Assembly: GCA_023399465.1 (NCBI GenBank)
Contig: JAEWPB010000095.1
Span: 46,934 to 110,933, forward strand
DNA: 64,000 bases
Direction: 5' to 3'
DNA from: Pseudomonadota bacterium
Lineage (GTDB): Bacteria > Pseudomonadota > Alphaproteobacteria > Rhizobiales > Rhizobiaceae
Under the pieces are notes generated by a model. That model did no database searches and was not told the DNA's origin. It saw nothing but the letters and a program-made list of their open reading frames with translations. Shown one piece after another: positions 41,777 through 50,741 of the stretch (position 1 is its first letter; each line of letters begins with the position of its first letter). The position numbers and the translations under genes were made by a program.

Positions 41777-44143
41777 ATGACGCTCACCGATGCCGATTTC
41801 GATCGATGGATTTCGTTAAGCGAAGCCGCAGACCATCAAAATCTTTTCTTTATCGGCACCTTCGATCCAAGGATCACATTTTATTCGCAGCAGGTGCGAG
41901 CGCTTCGCCTCGTACACGCCCTTGGCAAACGGGCCCGGATCACCGCCGGCCAGGCTGTGGCCGTGGTGGGCGGCGGCGCGGCCGGGATCGCCGCTTCGAT
42001 GGCGGCCGCCGTACATGGCTGTGAAGTCAAACTCTATGAGCAGCGCACCGACATATTGCAGCTTCAGAGCGGCTCGCCGCGGCTCCTTCATCCACATATC
42101 TACGAATGGCCTGCTCGCGGCTCGCTAGAGGCCGATGCCGTCCTGCCGATGTTCGACTGGTCGGAAGGCGAAGGCGCCGCCGTACGCAACCGGCTTAAGA
42201 CCGCATTCGACCAGCAACGGCCGACGAACCTCACCGTTCATAAAAGTTGTTCGCTTGAGTCGCTCGCGAGGGAAAACGACGAGTGGCGGCTGACGATGGT
42301 CCGCGACGACGGCACGTCGGAGGAAAAACTATTCTCGCATGTCTTCCTCGCGATGGGTTTTGGCGAAGAACGAATAATCGGTGCCGCGCCCTCGCTCAAC
42401 TACTGGACCGACCTTGGCCCGGCGTCGGCAACGGCGGAAACGAACACGAAAGCCTATTTCGTCAGCGGGAGCGGCGATGGAGGTCTGACCGACGCGCTCG
42501 CCGTTCTGATCGGGGAGTTCGACCATCGGAGGTTCACGGGCGCCTTCCTGGAGCGCGTTGGCAAAGGGAAACTGGCCGAAGCAATCGAAGCCGCCGAAAA
42601 CGGCCGGGCGCTCGGCGCCGATCTCCTGCCCGCCCTTTCCGAACATGTGCTTCCTATCCTCGCGAGCCGGCATGCCATCGACTTTGTCGCAGGGCAACTC
42701 CGGACCGATCGCACTCTGACGCTGAACGCCGAGCCGATTCTTGCTCGCGGGCGCGCGGCGCGACTCAATCAGGTCATGCTGCTCGCCCTCATAGAAGCCG
42801 CTAAGGCTCAGGCCGGACGCCTCTCCTTTAGCACCGGAGAGGTTTCGGACATTAAGAAAGATGGAGACCGCTTCCGTGTCATCGGTCCCCACGCGGACGG
42901 CGTTCCCATCAATCAGCTTTTTGATCGGGTGATCATCCGCCATGGTCCGGACAAGTCGGCGCGCTACGCGAAGGTCGCTAGGCCATTTCAGGATTTTCGT
43001 GCCCATCATGCAGCGCTGCTTGCTGCCGCTCCGGGGCTGACGGATCCGCCTCGGCTCGCGCCCGAAACCTTCGACTATTTTGACTCGCTGCTCACCGAAC
43101 GCGAGACCGCTCCAGTGAAAAAATCCGCTCGCCTGGTCGCTGCGGAAAACCGGCGGCGCTCGATCCGGCTCTCCTGGGATCCGGCCTTCCAGCAGCTCAT
43201 CCAGCAGGGCGAGGATAGTCTCGAAAATGTCATCGCCTCAATCGAGGCCATGACCGATCAGCGCACCATCGTGCTGGCGGCGGGGCCAGACAAGCTCGGC
43301 GAGCATATGGAAGTGCTGGTGAGGCTTCGTGAAGCCAGCGCGGGTCGATTGATCATCGCGGCGACCGCCGACGTCTATAAGAAATGGAGCGCTGAGAATG
43401 GCGTCGTCTCCGTCCCTGCCGCGCATTCGCCGCACTCCGCGCAGGACGTTCCATCGGCGGACATGTTGTGGGACGGTCTCGACGCATGTCTCCTGCGGAT
43501 GCTGGACGCCGCAGTTGCGGATGCCGCGTCCGGGAGCTGCGTCGGGATTGGGCCAATACACGCCTCGATCGCGGCCAATCTGTCGACCACATGGCAGTCA
43601 TGGCGAAGCGAGCTTGCTGCACATCCGGAGATGCGGAGCGGTTTCCTTCGCCTTCTCTTCCAGGTCGAACTCGCAGGGAAGAACCGATGGGACGGCGCAT
43701 CGGAGCATCTTGCGGGCCTCAAAAGCGCGCTGGTGCTGATGCTCGCTACGCATGAGGGCGAGGCGCTGCTTCCGGCGCTTTGTGCTCCAGGCAATTTGTT
43801 CTTCGGCGGAAACGCCGTGGCGCTCGGTTCGGGCTGCGAGCACATCAATGATCGGCCAATCGCAGACTATTCGGACGCGTCGCAATGGGATGTCGATGCC
43901 TTGATTTTGTCCCGCGGCGAGGATGGCATGTTCCAGGCCGGCGACCTTCTCACGGATGCGGGAGAAGCGCCGACGTCGCTGACGCGCGCGCGCCGCGTCG
44001 CGCCGGCGGTCATTACCAAATCGCTGAAGTGGAGAAAATTGCTCAATGAAGACATCAAGATATGGCGCGACGCGGTGAACAAGGAGTTCAACGCATGGCG
44101 CGCGCGCCAGCGGAAACAACTTGGAGGCGACATTGTTGCTTGA
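41777..44143 (+). CDS. Flavoprotein-like effector of an ABC-three-component-like system
   Basis: A 788-residue protein. Residues 60-90 form a dinucleotide-binding start, VAVVGGGAAGIAASMAAAVHG with the glycines at 65-70 and an acidic residue E88 (KLYEQR) for the ribose, as in FAD/NAD(P)-dependent oxidoreductases. A second nucleotide-like region, ERIIG...AYFVSGSGDGGLTDALAVLIGEF, follows at about 205-245, typical of the NAD(P) half of such enzymes. The last 350 residues are not recognised and end in a basic helix. It may consume or oxidise a nicotinamide or flavin cofactor when the partners sense infection; this is inference. It is the first gene of a tight operon with a middle protein and a Rad50-like ATPase, and is too long for a simple metabolic oxidoreductase. 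The ATG at 41777 was chosen over an open frame from 41681. Confidence 0.75.
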   Translation: MTLTDADFDRWISLSEAADHQNLFFIGTFDPRITFYSQQVRALRLVHALGKRARITAGQAVAVVGGGAAGIAASMAAAVHGCEVKLYEQRTDILQLQSGSPRLLHPHIYEWPARGSLEADAVLPMFDWSEGEGAAVRNRLKTAFDQQRPTNLTVHKSCSLESLARENDEWRLTMVRDDGTSEEKLFSHVFLAMGFGEERIIGAAPSLNYWTDLGPASATAETNTKAYFVSGSGDGGLTDALAVLIGEFDHRRFTGAFLERVGKGKLAEAIEAAENGRALGADLLPALSEHVLPILASRHAIDFVAGQLRTDRTLTLNAEPILARGRAARLNQVMLLALIEAAKAQAGRLSFSTGEVSDIKKDGDRFRVIGPHADGVPINQLFDRVIIRHGPDKSARYAKVARPFQDFRAHHAALLAAAPGLTDPPRLAPETFDYFDSLLTERETAPVKKSARLVAAENRRRSIRLSWDPAFQQLIQQGEDSLENVIASIEAMTDQRTIVLAAGPDKLGEHMEVLVRLREASAGRLIIAATADVYKKWSAENGVVSVPAAHSPHSAQDVPSADMLWDGLDACLLRMLDAAVADAASGSCVGIGPIHASIAANLSTTWQSWRSELAAHPEMRSGFLRLLFQVELAGKNRWDGASEHLAGLKSALVLMLATHEGEALLPALCAPGNLFFGGNAVALGSGCEHINDRPIADYSDASQWDVDALILSRGEDGMFQAGDLLTDAGEAPTSLTRARRVAPAVITKSLKWRKLLNEDIKIWRDAVNKEFNAWRARQRKQLGGDIVA

Positions 44144-44771
44144 CGAGCTCTGCACCCGTCTTTCCGCCGCCGCAAAGGACAATGGCTGGCCCGTCGAGTT
44201 GCGCGACGATCTGACCGCGCCGAGCTTTCGCGGAAGCGGCGATACGACCGACGTCAGCTTGCCGGCGAATGCCCGCGGATTGCAGCTCGGTCTCTACGCC
44301 GTGATTGCCGTACCGCTACGCCTTGAGTCCGCAGCATCGGTCGAGGCCGATCTGAAGGCAGCGCACAATCAGATGATCATCGCGCGCTCCTATCTCACCA
44401 ATGCACAGGTCATCGATGCGCACATCATATTCGTGGCCGAGGGAAAGAGCGACGACTGGAAGCAGCATATGGACCGCATCCAGCGTGACGAGGCGACGTG
44501 CCGCAAGCTGGTGTGGATGCCCGACCGGCAGGATTTCGACAGATCGTTCGCCGAGTTCGTCGACCGCTCCTTCCTTGCCCGGCCCTGGCTAGTCGCGGTC
44601 GCGCGCGACGCGCCACTCGATCAAAATCAGGAGCTTGTTGAAACAGTGTTGCGCGAGCAGGGACTGAGCGAAGGCGCGGCCAAGGCGTGGGTGGAGCTCG
44701 CGGCAAGCCGGATCGACGATCCCGAACAACTCGTCGAGCGCCTGGTCGAGGCGATGGAGAGGCCCTCATGA
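44133..44771 (+). CDS. Middle component of an ABC-three-component-like system
   Basis: A 212-residue soluble alpha/beta protein (start TTG at 44133 or 44136, with GGAGG upstream inside the end of the previous gene). It has no catalytic motif that I can see. Its size and its place between a putative effector and an SMC-like ATPase match the middle component (MC) of ABC-3C systems, which link the two. Features include AHNQMIIARSYLTNAQVIDAHI-like helix/strand and a second half with RPWLVAVARDAP. Both ends overlap neighbours (ATGA with the ATPase), so the three proteins are made together. Confidence 0.6.
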   Translation: MLLDELCTRLSAAAKDNGWPVELRDDLTAPSFRGSGDTTDVSLPANARGLQLGLYAVIAVPLRLESAASVEADLKAAHNQMIIARSYLTNAQVIDAHIIFVAEGKSDDWKQHMDRIQRDEATCRKLVWMPDRQDFDRSFAEFVDRSFLARPWLVAVARDAPLDQNQELVETVLREQGLSEGAAKAWVELAASRIDDPEQLVERLVEAMERPS

Positions 44772-47700
44772 CCCCGCTTTATCTGAACCGGCTCAAGCTA
44801 CAGGAGTTTCGCAGCTTCGGCGAGCTCGACATCCCGCTTCCCGAGGGCCCCGGCGTACTGATCGTCCACGGATCGAACGGCCTTGGCAAATCGTCGCTAT
44901 TCGACGGGCTCGAATGGGCGCTGACTGGGACAATCGATCATTTTCCTGAATCGAAAAAGAAAATCCCCGAGAGCCAGTATCTGCGCCGGTGGAACGCAGC
45001 GCCCGAGCGTCCGACGCATATCCGTCTCGAATTTAACGGTGGCTGGATCGGGCGCGATGTCGGCGCTGGTCTCGACGCCGCAGGCGAGCAGGATTTGGTC
45101 GGGTTTTTCCGGCACGAGAGCTGGCAGAACCCGATCGAGCATCTTGAGCGCTATTTTCTTCTCACCCATTTCCTTGGCCAGTCGACGGTTTCGCGGATGA
45201 CGCATCGCGACAACAAGGAGCGATGGGAATTTCTTCAGGAACCCGCACAAAGCGAACGGGCCAAGGAACTGGTTCGGTTGCTGCATGGTCACGGCGCAAG
45301 CACGCCGGCGCTTGCGTTTAAGCGACGGGCCGATGAACTGCTCAATCGGGCACGACAGCTCCAGACTCTGTTGGACCAGGAGGAGGGCGCGTGGGACGCT
45401 GCGCAGCTAGAGGGCGCCCTCGACGATGCGGCAGCGCAAAGCGAAGCCGAGGCGATCGCGGCCGAGCTCGCGCAAGCGATGCGGGAGGTGGGTCTCTCGA
45501 AACCGCCTGATGTCCGACTGCCGCTCAATATGCTGGCCGACAATCTCGACCTTTTACAGTCGCATGCAAATGATTTGTGGGACGCGCGCGCGATCCAGCT
45601 CGACCGGGCCCGCGTTATCCAGCGCGAACGGCAGACGGCTGCGGCCGGGCGCGCGGCGCTCGTTAAGGAAGTTACGGAGACCGAGGGCCGGGTCGTCTCG
45701 GCGGAAGCTCTCGCAAACACCGCCAGAGCCGAAGCGGACCGGTCGAATGCGGCGCTGACCGCCGCGCGCGAAGAACGGGCCAATGCGAGACTGGCGATGC
45801 AATCCCTTGCGCGCGTCGCCGACGCGCGGGCGGAGCGCAGCCGCCTGCAAATCGACCTCAAAGCAGCTCGGTCCCTTGGCCAATCGCTTCGCGAGGAAGC
45901 GAAGACGGCCAATAAGCGGGTCGAGAAGGCGCATAAGCGCCGACGGCTCGCCGAGCGCCTATCCGAGCTCGATCGCGCCGCTGCCGCCGAGATTGAAGCA
46001 CTGCTGCGCCGCCGCGATGCGATCGAGGCGGCCATCAAAGCGCTCGCCGCGCGTGATGCGGCGCAAGCAGCGCTCGATGCCATAGTCGAACGTCATCCCG
46101 CGCTCGAAGCGGATCTGGCTGCAGCAGCCGCCGATCTGGAGCGTGCCAAGCAGCGCGTCGGTGATATATCCGACATTCTGGCGACCGCGCGCGCGGCAAC
46201 CGATGCCATGACCTCGGCGCTGTCCGAAGTCGCCCGGCATTTGCAGGACGAGGCCTGCTCCTGCCCGCTTTGCGGTTCCGATTTCGATCCCGGCGAACTT
46301 CAGCGCCGCGCGCGTGCCGCTTCCGATCGTCTCGCGCCCACGATCGTACCGCTGCAGGACCGGCTAGCCGAAGCCGAGCGCGAACGCGATACCTGCGAGA
46401 AACGGTGGGCGACGCTGGCGCTCGCGAAAGGCAGCTTCGATGCAGCTAAAACCAACGTCGAACGCTATACCGCTGAACTGGCTAACGCCGGAGATGCAAT
46501 TCCTGTGACTGGCGTGCTGACCGACGAGATTCTGGCCGATGTTCTAGCCGCGACAGAGCTAGACAGCAGTCTCGCCGGTGCGCGCCGGAGACGCGCAAAT
46601 CATTGGCTCAACCATCCTGCAATCGGCGGCACCGCTGCGGCGTTGACGGACTGGGCAGAGGCGATGGGGCGAAGCAATCGCCTCGCGTCGTTGGAAGAAG
46701 CGCAACGCCGCACGATTGGCGAAAGCGAAACCGCATTCAATCGCGCCGAGCTCAGCCTCGCGAAAGCCCATGGCGACGCAGCGATCCCGCTCGACCTTTC
46801 CGACTCGCAGATTGGCTTGGCGTACTCCAATGCCGAAGGACGCGAACAGGCCGCCGAGAAGGCGGAAAGCGCTGCGAGCGTCGCTGCGGAAATGGCCAAT
46901 GCGAACGCAACGACGGCGGACGCCAATTTTGCAGCGATAAAGACACTGATCGAGCAGCGCCGGGCCCAAATCGACGACCATGATCGGCAGTCGGCTGCCT
47001 GGAACGAAGAGTGGGCAGCGCTTGGACTCGCGGGCACGGCGAAGACCGACGGAGGGCTTGATAGCTTGACCGAGGCACTGGTAGCCGTGCGCGCGCGGCT
47101 GGCGAGCACGCGCCGTCGGATCGGCAAGCTTCGTGATGGTCGCGTTGCGTGGCTGCGGCAGAGCCAGCAGCGCTCGGCACTAAACGCACTGCGGGAGGCA
47201 TTGGATGCGGCTCCAGTTGCCGAGCGCGACGCGCTTCGGCAAACGGCGCTGAAGCTTCAAGCCGATTATCTCGCGCGCGCCGCCGCAATCCAGCGTGCCA
47301 AGACGATCGCGCAGGATGCGTCCGCCGAAGTGACTAGGCGCGTTCAGCAGTTCAACCGGGAGAATCTCCGTCCACTCAACCGGCTGATGAGTCAAATTAA
47401 CCTCTCGATTCTCAGTGACGAGGCGATAGGCCTCGATCTGGAGGTCAACCGCAACTCGATTGAACAACGCGCTGTCGCGTCGAACGCCCCCTCGTTCGTG
47501 TCGCAGCTCGATCCCCTCTTAGTGCACAGCGAAGGGCAGATGGCGGCGCTGGCCGTCAGCATGCTTACTGCCGCCAGCCTGACTTTTCCCTGGTCCCGCT
47601 GGCCTGCGCTTATTATGGATGATCCACTTCAACATAATGATGTTATCCACGCCGCCGCATTCGCGGACATGATGCGCAATCTAGTCCGTGAACGCGGCTA

Positions 47701-47866
47701 TCAAATCTTCCTTTCCACGCACGAGCTAGCCGAAGCGCAATTTCTGAGGCGCAAGTTTCAGGCAGCCGCTATCCCGTGCACCATGGTCCATCTCACGGGC
47801 CAGGGAAGCAATGGTGTCGAATGCCGTATCGATCAAATGGTCCAAAGCCTGTCGAAAGCGGGATAA
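44768..47866 (+). CDS. Rad50/SMC-like ATPase with zinc hook (ABC component)
   Basis: A 1032-residue ATPase. Walker A is GSNGLGKSSLFDGLEW (35-50) directly after the LKLQEFRSFGELDIPLP start typical of RecF/Rad50/SMC proteins. Long heptad-rich coiled coils follow (about 200-490 and 530-900), joined by a zinc hook C499-P-L-C502 in CSCPLCGSDFDPGEL. The C-terminal head has Walker B ALIMDDPLQHND (about residue 950) and an H-loop FLSTHE. It should form a dimer that binds nucleic acid ends and hydrolyses ATP. It ends the operon and provides the sensor/engine of the proposed system. Confidence 0.88.
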   Translation: MTPLYLNRLKLQEFRSFGELDIPLPEGPGVLIVHGSNGLGKSSLFDGLEWALTGTIDHFPESKKKIPESQYLRRWNAAPERPTHIRLEFNGGWIGRDVGAGLDAAGEQDLVGFFRHESWQNPIEHLERYFLLTHFLGQSTVSRMTHRDNKERWEFLQEPAQSERAKELVRLLHGHGASTPALAFKRRADELLNRARQLQTLLDQEEGAWDAAQLEGALDDAAAQSEAEAIAAELAQAMREVGLSKPPDVRLPLNMLADNLDLLQSHANDLWDARAIQLDRARVIQRERQTAAAGRAALVKEVTETEGRVVSAEALANTARAEADRSNAALTAAREERANARLAMQSLARVADARAERSRLQIDLKAARSLGQSLREEAKTANKRVEKAHKRRRLAERLSELDRAAAAEIEALLRRRDAIEAAIKALAARDAAQAALDAIVERHPALEADLAAAAADLERAKQRVGDISDILATARAATDAMTSALSEVARHLQDEACSCPLCGSDFDPGELQRRARAASDRLAPTIVPLQDRLAEAERERDTCEKRWATLALAKGSFDAAKTNVERYTAELANAGDAIPVTGVLTDEILADVLAATELDSSLAGARRRRANHWLNHPAIGGTAAALTDWAEAMGRSNRLASLEEAQRRTIGESETAFNRAELSLAKAHGDAAIPLDLSDSQIGLAYSNAEGREQAAEKAESAASVAAEMANANATTADANFAAIKTLIEQRRAQIDDHDRQSAAWNEEWAALGLAGTAKTDGGLDSLTEALVAVRARLASTRRRIGKLRDGRVAWLRQSQQRSALNALREALDAAPVAERDALRQTALKLQADYLARAAAIQRAKTIAQDASAEVTRRVQQFNRENLRPLNRLMSQINLSILSDEAIGLDLEVNRNSIEQRAVASNAPSFVSQLDPLLVHSEGQMAALAVSMLTAASLTFPWSRWPALIMDDPLQHNDVIHAAAFADMMRNLVRERGYQIFLSTHELAEAQFLRRKFQAAAIPCTMVHLTGQGSNGVECRIDQMVQSLSKAG

Positions 47867-48084
47867 CAGAGGCGAGCACGGAAACGATCCGGCATAAGGC
47901 GCACATCGCAACGACGGTTAAGCGTAAGGCTTTGACACCTTGTCCATAGAGGCTACAGAGCCCTCACAAATGCTTGTAAGCTCTTACAGAGTAGTTGCTT
48001 GCGATAAAGGGTCCAATATCTGGTGCAAATTTCGACTGCGCGGATTCGCAAATTGTTTCGATTTGTTATCGAAATTGTCGTGAA

Positions 48085-48219
48085 ATTCCCTCTGTTTTCC
48101 CATTGCGAGCGACCTTGGATGCCACCGTTCTGCCCTGGCTTTGGGCATCAGTCAACAGGACGGGCGAGCGGCAATAATTACCGCTTTCGGACCTCAAGTT
48201 TGCGGTCAGGCGGCCATAA
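48085..48219 (+). repeat. Island direct repeat, copy 2
   Basis: Copy of the 40220-40353 repeat, between the two defence modules. Its palindrome is GCGGCAATAATTACCGC (48168-48184), one mismatch from perfect. The repeat ends at 48219, five bases before the ATG of a truncated DUF6527 gene. Short frames here (to 48177) are not conserved with copy 1. Confidence 0.8.
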
Positions 48220-48223
48220 CGCC

Positions 48224-48406
48224 ATGCGGTGCCCTTGCGGGTGTGGCGAGACGATCGAACTGCTGGTTCTGGACGGAGCCAAGCCACGTTGGGACGTTCT
48301 GATCGACAAGAAAAATCTCCCTACGTTGCATCCTTCCGTCTGGCGGCAAACGGGATGCCGCTCACATTTCTGGGTGCGCAAAGGCCGGATTAACTGGTGC
48401 GAATGA
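48224..48406 (+). pseudogene. DUF6527 fragment (C-terminal part)
   Basis: Sixty codons beginning MRCPCGCGETIELLVLDG and ending WRQTGCRSHFWVRKGRINWCE-like, which are the conserved cysteine core and C-terminus of DUF6527 proteins. The usual N-terminal half is missing, and the sequence before the ATG is the direct repeat. DUF6527 genes are often found beside ThiF/E1-like and multiubiquitin genes of bacterial conflict operons, so this is likely the relic of another defence cassette cut at the repeat. It could still be translated. Confidence 0.6.
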
Positions 48407-48574
48407 AAGCAGCGATGACGTATGGCCAACGAAGCCGTGGCCACCGGCTTCACTCGCAAAGGCCAAGCGCTCGGATCATCCCTCTTATCTCTTGGGAGCA
48501 CGATGATTTGCGTTGGGCTAACAACGGTGGTCGTGAGATCGCGCCAGAAGATTCCGCTTCCGGCCCCAAGCCTG

Positions 48575-50731
48575 TCATACGCTGTGGGCAGCAGGCCATG
48601 CTTCACCCCCTCCTACTGCATCGATGGCCTTGCTTGTCTCACCACCAACTTTCACGTAGGTCACGTAAAAGCCCTTGATCACTCGATGATCCTGCAAGCG
48701 ATCCCCAAGTGAGAAGCCCTCTGTCTTGACCGGCGGCTGGAAGATGTCGAGGCCGCGGTCGAGCACAATCTTCCAGCCAGTATCCGTGACGATGTCGCGT
48801 GCATGAGCTGTTCCAGACGTGTCGAAGGCCCAGCTAAATTCTACTCCGGAGCCAGTGCAGGCAGCCGTGATCGAGTCGAGAAGCTCCCTCTGACGCGGCG
48901 CATTACCCTCATCCGGTGTCGTAACGAGATGAACCCTGACCTGATCCTCGGGCGGTTTACGGCGGATCACCATCTCGACGAATTCCATCATGTTCCGGAT
49001 CTGGTAAAAGAGCCGGATGTATGGATCGGTCACGACTAAGAGAGAGGCTCCGTCAACGTACGGTCCGAAAAGCCTGTCATAACTAACGCCTTTGCGATTT
49101 TCAGCATACACAAAATGGCCTTTAGCAAGCGCTGGGGAGCTTTGGGCTGCTGGCTGAGCTGACACCGCGACTGAAACTGCACCCTCCTTCCGCTCATTCG
49201 AAGACGGTGCCGCCGCCAAATCGCTCAAGGCACCTTCGGGCTGTTCCAAACCACCGGCGCCTTTCATGTGGTAGAACTGCGGATACTCCTCTTCCTCAAC
49301 GGTGGTCACCCCGCGCTTGACTCCGTCGTCGCCAATGTAATGGAAGTCCACCTCCGGGTAGGTGCTGTCGATGCGTGCAAGCTGGTCCTTCACTCGTTTG
49401 CGGCTCTCCATAGCGAGACGCAGCAATTCCTCGACCTCAGCCTCTGTCTGACTGCCATCCGGAAAGATCAGCTTGAGGAGCCCAGACATGGTCTTGGAGA
49501 TTGCGGTACGGTCACGCTCCGATATCTTTTCGCTGACCTTGAAGTACTGATGCACACGGTTGGAGAAATCCTCGGACCGCAGATGGCGCAGGATTTCCGC
49601 AAGGTAATCCACGATGAAGCCGTAGCCCTTCGTGAACATCTCACCGCGAATAACGTCGATTTCCCACCCTGGCAGATAGGCATGCAGGCGGTCAATGAAA
49701 GCCGAATCGTGGAACTGGCTCGGCAGTGCCTCGAACAGGTCGCTGTTCTTCAGCATATAGGGCACGTTGTGGTCAGTATTGCCAACAAAGGAGAAGCTGG
49801 CCTCTGCGCCCATGGGATTCACCCCGCGGGAGAAGGTCTTGTTGGCCATGTAGTTCTTCATAATGTCGACCAACGCCTTGTTAGCGGTCTTTTCTCGCCC
49901 TGCAAACTCGTCAAACGCAACCACGTCCCAGTAGCCGACGAGGCCGATGCGGCCGTTCGAGTTGTTCACGAAGAGCTTGGGGATGGTAACTTCACCGCCT
50001 GAGATCAACTGACCGTGCGGGGAGAATTCCGAGTAGACGTGTGACTTGCCGGTCCCCTTCGGACCCAGTTCAATGAGGTTGTAGTTCCGCTCCACGAACG
50101 GGATGAGGCGCAGCAATTGCAGGAGCTTGCTCCGCCGCCCGAAGACTTCCGGGCGGAAGCCGATGCTCTGCATCAGAAGATCGATCCATTCGTCGGTGGT
50201 GAAGGCCCTGCGAACATCGCGGTACTGCTCGTAGTCCACTTTCGCGATCTGGATCGGCTTGATCGACTCCAGTATCCAGGGGGACGTCCGCGCCTCTTCC
50301 GTAAACTCATATTGCACGTCGGCGATACACCAGACGCCGGTGACCAGCAGTTTGGGATGCGCTTTTACGGTCGTGCTGTCGACAGAGACTTTCTTGATGC
50401 CGAGGTTCTCGAAGACCGCCTCATAGCTGTCGGTCTTTTCGTTAAGCGACACGCTGATCTGGTCGATGACCTTGTAGCGGCCGCGCTCCCGGATGGTAGA
50501 CTGGATCAGACCCGCTTCACTGCGGTGGACATAGTGCTTGCGCAGGATGTCCTTTACCGTCTCGATGCCCGTCTGGATCGATGCTTCGTCGTCTGTGGCG
50601 CAATACTGACCCAGCAGATACTCAAGGACATAGGTTGGCACGATCGCATTGCCCTTCACGGCCTTCACAAGGTCCTTGCGGACCACGAAGCCAGCGAAGT
50701 GTTCGTTGATCTTGCTGTCGAGATCGCTCAT
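48575..50731 (-). CDS. brxL: BREX protein BrxL (AAA+ ATPase)
   Basis: A 718-residue protein. The N-terminal region (1-200) is the BrxL-type DNA-associated part, the AAA+ core has Walker A GPKGTGKS (223-230) and Walker B DVVAFDEF (269-276). The C-terminal third (from about 540) has a low-complexity linker and then a domain with DTSGTAHARDIVTDTGWKIVLDRGLDIFQ-type residues, like the MIT C-terminal phospholipase-D-like fold. I see no Lon serine-lysine dyad. BrxL restricts phage in BREX type 1. It is the last gene of the operon and ends next to the DUF6527 relic. Confidence 0.85.
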   Translation of the reverse strand: MSDLDSKINEHFAGFVVRKDLVKAVKGNAIVPTYVLEYLLGQYCATDDEASIQTGIETVKDILRKHYVHRSEAGLIQSTIRERGRYKVIDQISVSLNEKTDSYEAVFENLGIKKVSVDSTTVKAHPKLLVTGVWCIADVQYEFTEEARTSPWILESIKPIQIAKVDYEQYRDVRRAFTTDEWIDLLMQSIGFRPEVFGRRSKLLQLLRLIPFVERNYNLIELGPKGTGKSHVYSEFSPHGQLISGGEVTIPKLFVNNSNGRIGLVGYWDVVAFDEFAGREKTANKALVDIMKNYMANKTFSRGVNPMGAEASFSFVGNTDHNVPYMLKNSDLFEALPSQFHDSAFIDRLHAYLPGWEIDVIRGEMFTKGYGFIVDYLAEILRHLRSEDFSNRVHQYFKVSEKISERDRTAISKTMSGLLKLIFPDGSQTEAEVEELLRLAMESRKRVKDQLARIDSTYPEVDFHYIGDDGVKRGVTTVEEEEYPQFYHMKGAGGLEQPEGALSDLAAAPSSNERKEGAVSVAVSAQPAAQSSPALAKGHFVYAENRKGVSYDRLFGPYVDGASLLVVTDPYIRLFYQIRNMMEFVEMVIRRKPPEDQVRVHLVTTPDEGNAPRQRELLDSITAACTGSGVEFSWAFDTSGTAHARDIVTDTGWKIVLDRGLDIFQPPVKTEGFSLGDRLQDHRVIKGFYVTYVKVGGETSKAIDAVGGGEAWPAAHSV

Positions 50732-50741
50732 GTGCCGGTCC

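Noticed and set aside
48422..48712. A 96-codon frame after the DUF6527 fragment
   Set aside because: It overlaps the end of brxL and has no recognisable family. It may be part of the same relic, but I cannot support it as a gene.
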